A stretch of DNA of 49,063 nucleotides. Source: Tabrizicola sp. (GTDB lineage Bacteria; Pseudomonadota; Alphaproteobacteria; Rhodobacterales; Rhodobacteraceae). Shown here one piece after another: positions 42,296 to 49,063 of the stretch. The translations under genes were made by a program, and so were the position numbers. The notes under the pieces were generated by a model that saw only the letters and a list, made by a program, of their open reading frames with translations, was not told the origin of the DNA and did not search any database. Where the stretch lies: the NCBI RefSeq assembly GCF_016793705.1, contig NZ_JAEULO010000057.1:1-49063 (forward strand), in the 5' to 3' direction. Positions within the stretch are counted from its first letter, which is position 1; the number at the start of each line of letters is the position of its first letter.

Positions 42296-44425
42296 ATGTC
42301 GATCCGCTGCTTGCTCGGCCCCCGCGCCTGCCTTCTGACCACCGCCACCGCCCTTGCCCTGTGCGCCGCCCCGGCTGTCGCGCAGGAGGCAGACGAGACC
42401 GTATTCCAGATGCTGGGGCGGATCATCTTTGGCACCGGTACCGCAAAGGTCGCCATCGACACCCCCCAGGCCGTGACGGCGCTGGAACAGGAGGACCTCG
42501 ACCGCAAGCAGGCCGGCAACATCGGCGAGATGCTGAAAGGCGTGCCAGGGGTGCAGGCGGCAGGCGCCTCGGCCCGGCCGATGGGGATGGCGTTCAACAT
42601 CCGCGGCATCGGCAACAGCGAGCAGACCGCCTCGGAAGAGCGGATCAAGGTCGTCGTGGACGGCGCACCGAAGTTCTTCGAGCAATACCGGATGGGCAGC
42701 TTCTTCGGCGATCTGGAACTGTTCAAGCGGGTGGAAATCCTGCGCGGCCCGGCCTCATCGACGTTGTATGGCTCGGGCACCATCGGCGGCGCGGTGGTCT
42801 TCACCACCAAGGACGCAGCGGACTACCTGGGCGAGGGCGAGACCAGCGCCCTGCGGTTCAAGCTGGGTTATGAAAGCAATGGCGATGTGGTGAAACCCGG
42901 CGTGATCTACGCCCATCGCGCGGGCAATGCCGATTTCCTGCTGGCGCTGAATTCCAGCCATGGCGGAGAAAAGAAGGACGGAGCTGGTGACGTTCTGGCG
43001 GGCACCGAGCATGACTCGATTTCGGGCCTGGCCAAAGGCACGTTGACCTTCGGCAACGATGGCGACCAGAGCCTGACGCTGGCGATCTCGCGCACGGACA
43101 CCGACCTTGACCAGGCAGCGGTGGCGCAGTCCGGCGGAGCCACGAACATCCCGGTCTTCGGCTTTGCCGACATCCATGCCGTCGACGACACCGCGACGCT
43201 GACCTGGCGGAACCGTTTTTCCGCAAATGACCTTCTCGACCTGACGGTGCAGCTGTCCTACACCGACACCAATGTCGAGAAGAGCAACTTCTCGAACGGA
43301 GCCTTCTGTTCGCCCGGCACCTTCCAGGTGCTGTGCGAGGGCGAGTTCGGCTATGCCACCACAACGCTGAAGGTCGAGAACACCGCCGATCTTTCGAGCG
43401 GCGACTGGGACAACTTCCTGACCTTCGGCGTCCAGCTTTCGGAACAGAAGCGGAGCGCGACCTCCTCGCTCGGAGCGCTGGCCTTCCACCCGGAGGGCAC
43501 CGACCGCAAGCTTGGCGTCTATGCCCAGGGCGAGTTCGTCTGGAACGACCGGCTGACGCTGATCCCCGGCCTGCGGGTGGACTTCGGCGACCGGACGCCC
43601 TCGACGGCCACCATCGCCGCAGGCGGCGCGGCGGCTTCGGACGAGGCGATCTCGCCCAAGCTGTCGGCGCTTTACAAGCTGAACGACAACTGGGGTGTCT
43701 TCGGCACCATCGCCCGCACCGAGCGGATGCCGACGCTGGACGAGCTGTATTCGACCGATGGCGGGCGCCTGCCCAGTCTGAACCTCGAGAAGGAATCGGC
43801 GGATTCCTTTGAACTGGGCGTAACCTATCAACGCGAGGGCTTGTTCGCAGAAGATGACACGCTGCAACTGAAGGCGACCGCCTTCCACAGCGACCTGTCC
43901 AACCTGATCGTGACCAACAGTGCCACGGGGGCGGTGCCACGCTATCTGAACGTTCGCTCGGCGGAAATCTGGGGCGGAGAGCTGGAAGCGAGCTATGACG
44001 CTGAACGCTGGTTCGCGAGCCTCGGCTACAGCAACGTGAAGTCGGCGTACCGCGACATGCCGAACCCGGCGGCGAACGGGCTGACCGTTGCGGATACCCC
44101 GGCCGAGAACGTGTCCCTGACCGTGGGAACCAAATTCCCCGACCGCGGCCTGATCGTTGGCTGGACGGCGTACTACTATGACGCGATCACCACCAATTCG
44201 GTGGCGACCACTGCGGCCGGTACGATCACGGCGACCCACACCCCCCACTACGACACCCACGATCTCTTCGTGACCTGGAAGCCGGAAACCGGCGCGCTGC
44301 CCGGGATGGACGTGACCTTGACCGTCGAGAACGCCTTCGACGCGGACTACAAGAACAACCTTTCGCTCGACCGGGCGCAGGGGATGAATGCGAAACTCAC
44401 AATCGGCAAGAACTTCACATGGTAA
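42296..44425 (+). CDS. hmuR: TonB-dependent outer-membrane heme receptor
   Basis: 709 aa. Signal peptide to about residue 29 (APAVA|Q). Plug: QAVTALEQEDLDRKQAGNI, GMAFNIRGIGNSEQ and VEILRGPASSTLYGSGTIGG; then a 22-strand barrel ending LTIGKNFTW with a terminal aromatic. The heme-receptor FRAP/NPNL region is changed: RTERMPTLDELY and LPSLNLEKESADSFELG stand where FRAP..LYE and NPNL.PE..S are usual. Heme is inferred from the locus. Overlaps exbB by 7 nt; RBS GAAGGG before ATG 42296. Confidence 0.92.
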   Translation: MSIRCLLGPRACLLTTATALALCAAPAVAQEADETVFQMLGRIIFGTGTAKVAIDTPQAVTALEQEDLDRKQAGNIGEMLKGVPGVQAAGASARPMGMAFNIRGIGNSEQTASEERIKVVVDGAPKFFEQYRMGSFFGDLELFKRVEILRGPASSTLYGSGTIGGAVVFTTKDAADYLGEGETSALRFKLGYESNGDVVKPGVIYAHRAGNADFLLALNSSHGGEKKDGAGDVLAGTEHDSISGLAKGTLTFGNDGDQSLTLAISRTDTDLDQAAVAQSGGATNIPVFGFADIHAVDDTATLTWRNRFSANDLLDLTVQLSYTDTNVEKSNFSNGAFCSPGTFQVLCEGEFGYATTTLKVENTADLSSGDWDNFLTFGVQLSEQKRSATSSLGALAFHPEGTDRKLGVYAQGEFVWNDRLTLIPGLRVDFGDRTPSTATIAAGGAAASDEAISPKLSALYKLNDNWGVFGTIARTERMPTLDELYSTDGGRLPSLNLEKESADSFELGVTYQREGLFAEDDTLQLKATAFHSDLSNLIVTNSATGAVPRYLNVRSAEIWGGELEASYDAERWFASLGYSNVKSAYRDMPNPAANGLTVADTPAENVSLTVGTKFPDRGLIVGWTAYYYDAITTNSVATTAAGTITATHTPHYDTHDLFVTWKPETGALPGMDVTLTVENAFDADYKNNLSLDRAQGMNAKLTIGKNFTW

Positions 44426-45315
44426 GACATTTCGTCTCGGCTCTCTTTTTCCTCTTGGCCGGGACGGCCATGGCACAGGAGGGCGCAAGCCGTCCTGCTG
44501 TCACCACTGAGGCCCCCGTTCTGGGTGACGGGGGCACGGCGACCGAGGCTGCCCCGGTGCTGCCCGAAGCCACCGAGCCTGCTGCCCTAGCTCCCCCCGC
44601 AGCAGAGGCGGCTCCGGTCGCCGACCCAGAGGATCTGTCGGTCGCCGAACCGGAGGTCGATACCGATCTGGTCAACCTCGTCCTGAAGGCACATCCGGTG
44701 GTGCAGGCGGTGATGGGGCTCTTGACGCTGGCAGTCGCGGCGGTGCTGACGGTGTTCCTGTTCAAGATCGTCGAATTCGCCCTGGCCTTCGCCAGGCTGC
44801 GGCGCGCGCGCGCGGCGCTGGCCGCCGATACCGGATTGGTCGCGCTGGCCGGGCAATGCCCGCTGGCCTTGTCGTCTCAAGCGGCTTGCGACGAGGTGGA
44901 CGGGCTGTCACCGGGGCTGACGGCGGATCTGCGCGCCTCGTCCAGCGCCCGACTGGAACTGGCGCTGGACCGGATCGAAGCGGGGGCGGTGATGCGGCTG
45001 CGCTCAGGGACGGGGCTTCTCGCCTCGATCGGCGCAGTCGGGCCCTTCGTCGGGCTGTTCGGGACGGTGTTCGGGATCATGAACAGCTTCCTCGCCATCG
45101 CCGCGACCAAAACCACCAGCCTTGCCGTTGTGGCCCCGGGGATCGCCGAGGCGCTGCTGGCCACCGGGATTGGCCTGGTCGCGGCGGTTCCGGCGGTGCT
45201 GCTCTACAACGCGGTGATGCGCCGGATCGGGGCCTACCGTCACACGCTGGCGGACGGACGGGCGGAGCTGCTCGCGCGGTTCAGCCGCGAGATGGACCGG
45301 CGGATGGGAGTGTGA
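44419..45315 (+). CDS. exbB: ExbB (MotA/TolQ/ExbB proton channel) with N-terminal extension
   Basis: 298 aa. Signal peptide (AGTAMA|Q), a 65-residue Ala/Pro/Glu-rich periplasmic extension, then the three ExbB spans: VVQAVMGLLTLAVAAVLTVF, LLASIGAVGPFVGLFGTVFG and GIAEALLATGIGLVAAVPAV. Proton channel subunit of the dedicated Ton motor for HmuR. The cleavable leader and long extension are of the ExbB type found in several alpha- and pseudomonad systems. Confidence 0.93.
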   Translation: MVRHFVSALFFLLAGTAMAQEGASRPAVTTEAPVLGDGGTATEAAPVLPEATEPAALAPPAAEAAPVADPEDLSVAEPEVDTDLVNLVLKAHPVVQAVMGLLTLAVAAVLTVFLFKIVEFALAFARLRRARAALAADTGLVALAGQCPLALSSQAACDEVDGLSPGLTADLRASSSARLELALDRIEAGAVMRLRSGTGLLASIGAVGPFVGLFGTVFGIMNSFLAIAATKTTSLAVVAPGIAEALLATGIGLVAAVPAVLLYNAVMRRIGAYRHTLADGRAELLARFSREMDRRMGV

Positions 45316-45318
45316 ACG

Positions 45319-45729
45319 ATGGCGCTGCGGCTGGATGAGGGCGACACGGAACTGAGCGAGATCAACGTCACGCCGTTCATTGACGTGATCTTGGTCCTCT
45401 TGATCGTGTTCATGGTCGCGGCCCCCCTGTCGACCGTCGATGTGCCGGTCGACCTGCCCGGCTCCTCGGCCCCGGTAAGCCAGCGCCCGGAAGAGCCCCT
45501 GTGGCTGACGCTGACCGTCGACCTCGATCTGATGCTGGACGACAGCGCGGTGGCGCGCGAGGCGCTCGGCGCCGCGCTGGATGCGAAGACCGGCGGCAAG
45601 CGCGACACGCCGGTCTTCCTGCGCGCGGACCGCAAGGTCGACTACGGTGCACTGATGCAGGCGCTGAACCGGCTGCGGGACGCGGGCTACCTGAAGGTTG
45701 CTCTGGTGGGCCTGGAGGATGCGCCGTGA
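45319..45729 (+). CDS. exbD: ExbD
   Basis: 136 aa. One N-terminal span NVTPFIDVILVLLIVFMVAA with the proton-carrying D22, and a periplasmic domain ending MQALNRLRDAGYLKVALVGL. Works with ExbB to energise TonB. 3 nt after exbB, GTGA overlap with tonB. Confidence 0.95.
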   Translation: MALRLDEGDTELSEINVTPFIDVILVLLIVFMVAAPLSTVDVPVDLPGSSAPVSQRPEEPLWLTLTVDLDLMLDDSAVAREALGAALDAKTGGKRDTPVFLRADRKVDYGALMQALNRLRDAGYLKVALVGLEDAP

Positions 45730-46556
45730 CCGCCCGCGGCCCCGACACCCGCACTGTGGGATGGGTTCTGGCCGGGGCGGCCGCGGCGGCACTGTTGTGC
45801 GGCGCCGCGGCGATGGCGCTGGCCGCCGAACGGCAGGTACCGGTCCTGTTCCTCGACCTTGGCGCCTTGCCTCCGGCGGCCCCCGCCGTCGCCGCCGTGG
45901 CGGAAGCCGCACCACAGGTGGTGGACGAGGCACCCGTCGCCCCGGACGAGCCTGCCCCGACCGAAGCCGTGCCCGACCTGCCCGAGGCCGATGTAGCGCC
46001 GGAACTGGCGGTGGCCTCGCCCGTTGCCCTGCCCGTCCCGGAAGTGCCGGTAGAGGCAGACCTCGCTTTGCCGCCGCCGCCGGAGAAGCCCCATCCCAAG
46101 GTCGAGGCGAAGCCGGTCGAGAAACCGAAGCCCAAGCCGGAACCGGAAAAGAAGAAGGTGAAGGAGAAGGCGGCGGAGAAGCCGAAGGAAACCGAGGCGG
46201 AAGCGAAGCCGAAGGAGACCAAGAAGGAAAAGGCGGCTTCCGCGGCCTCGGCCAGCGCTGCGACGTCGGGGGCAAAGGAGAAGAAGGGCGGGGCGGTGTC
46301 TCCGGCGGCCTATGGCAAGTCGGTGATGAAGAAGATCCGCTCGACCAAGAAGAAATCGGCCGGCCAGAAGGGGATTGTCGAAATTTCCTTTACCATCGCA
46401 GCCGACGGCAGTCTGGCGGGAGCCAAGGTATCGAAAAGCTCGGGCAATCCGGAATTGGACAAGATCGCTCTGGACCATATCCGCCGCGCCGCGCCTTTCC
46501 CGGCCCCGCCCGAGGGTGCAGATCGAACCTATTCCACCGAATTCGTCGGCAAGTGA
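45726..46556 (+). CDS. tonB: TonB energy-transducing protein
   Basis: 276 aa. N-terminal span (~11-32), long Pro/Ala then Lys/Glu/Pro-rich periplasmic linker (KPVEKPKPKPEPEKKK), and a C-terminal TonB domain (GIVEISFTIAADGSLAGAKV onward, residues ~215-276). GTG start overlaps the exbD stop. Fourth gene of hmuR-exbB-exbD-tonB, so this Ton complex is probably dedicated to heme uptake. Confidence 0.93.
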   Translation: MTARGPDTRTVGWVLAGAAAAALLCGAAAMALAAERQVPVLFLDLGALPPAAPAVAAVAEAAPQVVDEAPVAPDEPAPTEAVPDLPEADVAPELAVASPVALPVPEVPVEADLALPPPPEKPHPKVEAKPVEKPKPKPEPEKKKVKEKAAEKPKETEAEAKPKETKKEKAASAASASAATSGAKEKKGGAVSPAAYGKSVMKKIRSTKKKSAGQKGIVEISFTIAADGSLAGAKVSKSSGNPELDKIALDHIRRAAPFPAPPEGADRTYSTEFVGK

Positions 46557-46888
46557 GCCGCGCCGAGACCGGAGGTGACGCTCCCGCTGCGCCCTCCGCA
46601 TCCTGCGACCGGGGTGCCCTGGGAAAAAACCTTTGCGCAATCCGGCCTTCTGACTGGGCCGCGGCTCCCTTGGTGGAGCGAAGCAATCCCGGCGCAACCC
46701 GGCCGCACTCCACCGCGAAGGCAGAACGGTCCGTTGCGCGATTTCAGGTATTTAAGTGGTGCACCTTACCGTAGAAAGCTCGAACCGAGTCTTCTCCACT
46801 TTTATCGCATGGGAGCCAGTCCTTCGCGCGATACTAGAGCCCACCGAACACAAGACTAGCGACTAAGGTATCATCTCGGACCGCGACC

Positions 46889-46925
46889 AAGGCCCTGTAT
46901 CCCTACAGGGCCTTTCCTATTTTCA
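46889..46925 (+). terminator. Strong rho-independent terminator of an unknown transcript
   Basis: AAGGCCCTGTA-TCCC-TACAGGGCCTT: perfect 11-bp stem with a 4-nt loop, followed by TCCTATTTTC. It is 330 bp after tonB, too far for a typical operon end, so it may end an unannotated RNA lying in 46740-46890. Confidence 0.75.
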
Positions 46926-46951
46926 TCGTTCGCCAGAAAGCGCGAGGGAGT

Positions 46952-47063
46952 AGAGCAGTGGATTCTACATCCACGTGTCCCTTTTTGAGTACGACCCACG
47001 CAAGCACTCAGGCCAATTGAATCAATAGGTTGACCCAACAGCAGAGCAGCGGATTCCACATCC
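46952..47063 (+). repeat. Two 21-bp imperfect direct repeats resembling a tRNA anticodon arm
   Basis: AGAGCAGTGGATTCTACATCC at 46952-46972 and its near copy with C at the 8th and 15th bases at 47043-47063 (2 mismatches, 91 bp apart). The first copy with flanks reads GGAGTAGAGCA, then stem GTGGA, 7-nt loop TTCTACA, stem TCCAC, then GTGTC, like the D-arm end, anticodon arm and variable region of a tRNA. No acceptor or T stem can be formed, so it is a fragment at most. Confidence 0.4.
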
Positions 47064-47370
47064 TATTGTCTGAGAATGACAGCAGCGGACTGCGTAAACT
47101 GATGAAAGACGCACGGGGAAGGTGGGTGAATGACGCCTACGAACTTGACACTCTTCAGCAGCGAACATTAGGGGGAATTGGCCGCGTGCTAAGAACCAAA
47201 GGCGGACGAGGGCCAACGCGAACGGATCTAGGTCTGCCGTCACGACGCCAGAAGGCCAAACTAGATTTCATTACTCGAAGCGCGTCGCCAAGCTTAAGCT
47301 GTGGTGCCTTACATCGATCTGACGGTAAATGCGAGGCATGAAGGCCTCAAACCATCAAGTGGCCGAGTAC

Positions 47371-48081
47371 TCATGGTCCCAACAGATGAAGGTCGTGGCC
47401 AACTACGCACAGTACACGTCCAGTAAACGCTATGCCCGGAATAGCGAGCATCGAGAATCCCACTGCATAGAGTACTAGGACCGCGTAAACTGCAGCACGA
47501 AGGGTATGCCTGTCCTGAACACTATAAAAGCTTCGCAAGACATCGATTTTGATTTGGTTGTCGTCCTTCTTAAGCGCATCGGAGGCTGTCTTAAGACTAC
47601 TCGCTCTGTCTAACCAAGGTGCTCGTTGGATGAAAGTCGGCGCGATCTGTGGCCTGCGTGACTGTATCGTCGCGTACATTGAGCTTAGATTGCGGGCGGA
47701 TACGTTATCGATTGAACCGACTACGTACTCATTTATGTCGCGCGCACTCTTCACGATGCTCGGCGCACACACCTTGTACAGAAGGGTGCCAACGCCAAGA
47801 AGCAAGAGGCCAAGGTAGACTAGGTTGAGACGCATAGAGAAGCTAATCCATGGCATACACAAGCCGGGCTTCGCCTGCCTTTCGAGCAACCCCCCTAAAC
47901 CACCCAGATAATTTTCGATCTGTGCGTGGTAGAGAATAATGTAACCGACGAACGGCATGCTCATCGTGATCGCGGCAGGTACGCTCTGGCCAAAGCCCCT
48001 CAAGAGATGCCAGTTCAGTCTCCTGAAGCGCCAAGCTTCTGGCTGCCAGCTACTCTCGCCACCTGACGAATTCTCAGTCAC
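47371..48081 (-). CDS. Orphan three-span membrane protein in accessory DNA
   Basis: 236 aa, GTG start after GTGAGGTCCA. Three hydrophobic segments: residues ~33-52 (VPAAITMSMPFVGYIILYHA), ~83-105 (LNLVYLGLLLLGVGTLLYKV) and ~200-225. Between spans 2 and 3 is a ~95-residue cytoplasmic helix-rich loop with CAPSIVKSARDINEYVVGS. Codon use is much less GC-rich than the rest of the window, which suggests acquisition by transfer. I recall similar orphan proteins in accessory regions but cannot name a family. It ends 130 bp from the IS element. Confidence 0.65.
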   Translation of the reverse strand: MTENSSGGESSWQPEAWRFRRLNWHLLRGFGQSVPAAITMSMPFVGYIILYHAQIENYLGGLGGLLERQAKPGLCMPWISFSMRLNLVYLGLLLLGVGTLLYKVCAPSIVKSARDINEYVVGSIDNVSARNLSSMYATIQSRRPQIAPTFIQRAPWLDRASSLKTASDALKKDDNQIKIDVLRSFYSVQDRHTLRAAVYAVLVLYAVGFSMLAIPGIAFTGRVLCVVGHDLHLLGP

Positions 48082-48229
48082 TGGACCTCACTAAGCGTTA
48101 GAGATGCGCAACGTTCGGTTTTCATGGGTATAAAAATCGCCAACAGTTATCTCAGGAACGTCAAGCTCAGGTGCAATCATCGATGTAGCAATGATCATCT
48201 GGTTCGTAGGGTCAGGACTCGTTCTCGCA

Positions 48230-48999
48230 TCATAACCAGAACATGACCGTTGCGGCGAGGGCGACAGCGGAGAGGAAGACCTTCGGGCATCTGTCGTAGC
48301 GTGTTGCGATCCGCCGCCAGTCCTTGAGCCGCCCGAACATGATCTCGATCCGGTTTCGGCGTTTGTAGCGGCGCTTGTCATGCTTGATGGGCTTGCCGCG
48401 CGACTTGCGGCCCGGGATGCATGGCTTTATCCCCTTGTCTTTCAACGCATCTCGGAGCCAGTCGGCGTCATAACCGCGGTCGGCCAGCAACCACTCCGCC
48501 TTTGGCAAGCTGCCCAGCAGGGCTGCCGCACCTGTGTAGTCGCTGACCTGGCCTGCGGTCATGAAGAAGCGGAGCGGGCGTCCATCGGCGTCGGTGACGG
48601 CATGCAGCTTGGTGTTCATGCCGCCCTTTGTGCGGCCGATCAGGCGGCCCCTCTGGTCGTCTGGCCCCCCTTTTTCGACCGCAGGCTGGTCGCCGTGCGG
48701 TGCGCCTTCAGGTAGGTCGCGTCGATCATCACCGTCTTCGGAACGGCGGCCTCGGCAGCCAGACCATCCATCATCCGGGCGAAGACCCCTTTGTCGCTCC
48801 ATCGTTTCCAACGGTTGTAGAGGGTCTTGGGCGGACCATACTCCCGTGGCGCATCGCACCACCGCAAGCCATTGCGATTGATGAAGATTATGCCGCTCAA
48901 CACCCGCCGATCATCGACGCGGGGCTTGCCATGGCTCTTGGGAAAGAAGGGTTGCAGCCGCGCCATCTGCGCTTCGGTCAGCCAGAAAAGGTTGCTCAT
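48230..48999 (-). CDS. IS5-family DDE transposase, made by -1 frameshift (orfAB)
   Basis: About 256 aa if read through a -1 slip at the A5G6 run (plus strand CCCCCCTTTTT at 48665-48675). First frame supplies the DUF4096-type N-terminus (LTEAQMARLQPFFPK) and the first catalytic Asp in VMIDATYLKAH. Second frame supplies the second Asp in LLADRGYDADWLRDAL and the Glu in RRNRIEIMFGRLKDW. All three DDE residues are intact. ATG at 48999, stop at 48230. Confidence 0.9.
48640..48999 (-). CDS. Transposase orfA (N-terminal frame)
   Basis: 119 aa product when no frameshift occurs: MSNLFWLTEAQMARL to LRSKKGGQTTRGAA. Contains the DNA-binding/DUF4096 part and the first catalytic Asp only. RBS GAGGAGACTGACCG before ATG 48999. 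In related elements the short product may limit transposition. Confidence 0.85.
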   Translation of the reverse strand: MSNLFWLTEAQMARLQPFFPKSHGKPRVDDRRVLSGIIFINRNGLRWCDAPREYGPPKTLYNRWKRWSDKGVFARMMDGLAAEAAVPKTVMIDATYLKAHRTATSLRSKKGGQTTRGAA

Positions 49000-49063
49000 C
49001 GGTCAGTCTCCTCGCAGAGCCTGAATCACGCCGAAAGTGGAAGATCAATGGGTCCTGACCCTA

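Larger units (their letters stand above)
46557..47370. other. Gene-poor transition into lower-GC DNA
   Basis: After tonB the first ~180 bp still resemble the high-GC chromosome. From about 46740 the sequence becomes AT-richer and no open frame has convincing protein features; frames at 46871-47059 (-) and 47030-47341 (+) look random. It holds AAGTGG/CCACTTTT (46754-46803), a strong terminator hairpin at 46889, and a 21-bp imperfect repeat resembling part of a tRNA. Probably remnant mobile or accessory DNA. Confidence 0.5.
48209..49061 (-). mobile_element. IS5-family (IS427-group-like) insertion sequence, 853 bp
   Basis: Terminal inverted repeats GGGTCAGGAC (48209-48218) and its complement GTCCTGACCC (49052-49061); the outward match continues with a few differences. 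Flanked on both sides by TA (48207-48208 and 49062-49063), the usual 2-bp target duplication of this group. Encodes a transposase in two frames. Complete, with intact catalytic residues, so possibly active. The window ends with the right TA. Confidence 0.93.

Noticed and set aside
46871-47341. Two frames (minus 46871-47059 and plus 47030-47341) as genes
   Set aside because: No ribosome site of note, no domain or hydrophobic pattern, and they run across the tRNA-like repeats.

Overview
The window is high-GC (mid-60s % by eye) DNA from an alphaproteobacterium, most likely a Rhodobacterales (Rhodobacter/Paracoccus-like) species. This rests on the length and style of the housekeeping genes (201-aa L25, Pth, TruA, TadA, a YcjX/YcjF pair), the divergent hmuSTUV / hmuR-exbB-exbD-tonB heme locus, and the AGG-type small secreted proteins. 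The species cannot be named from the sequence alone.

Layout. (1) 1-3296: tRNA-Ser(GCU), an unknown secreted protein, then a sulfur/sulfide operon (broken YgaP-like gene, two half-size YeeE/YedE transport proteins, Blh-type persulfide dioxygenase). (2) 3297-6130: six tandem paralogous microproteins (74-79 aa: signal peptide, acidic patch, one membrane span). At least five have their own hairpin terminator, and the first four arose by duplication of a two-gene unit of about 980 bp. (3) 6285-13457: glyoxylate/hydroxyacid reductase, SH3 protein, CDF metal exporter, an arginine-transaminase operon (TetR, AruH-like, AruI-like) and an MFS exporter. (4) 13651-19732: translation and RNA housekeeping (rplY, pth, truA) with FkbM methyltransferase and ycjX-ycjF. 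(5) 19811-27825: single-domain response regulator, small membrane protein, an acs-adk-MHS-transporter operon for acetate activation, a SulP transporter and a HugZ-like protein. (6) 27878-32254: an orphan beta-helix 'spike' protein, tadA and an RluB-type pseudouridine synthase. (7) 32351-37701: a six-gene envelope operon (27-aa membrane peptide, XpaC-like, TelA-like, DUF2927 lipoprotein, SPFH-GYF, double zinc-ribbon membrane protein); this is the best candidate here for an under-described system. (8) 37698-46556: small proteins and a complete heme-uptake locus. (9) 46557-49063: a lower-GC accessory strip with tRNA-like repeats, one orphan membrane protein and an IS5-family element whose right end, plus a TA target duplicate, is exactly the end of the window.

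How the parts fit: HmuR brings heme through the outer membrane using its dedicated ExbB-ExbD-TonB motor, HmuTUV carries it into the cytoplasm, and HmuS handles it there. Acs makes AMP, which the adjacent Adk can recycle, while the MHS carrier may bring in the carboxylate. The YeeE pair and Blh probably move and oxidise reduced sulfur. In the 32-38 kb operon, a membrane scaffold (SPFH), zinc-ribbon membrane protein, TelA/XpaC pair and lipoprotein are likely to act together at the cell envelope.
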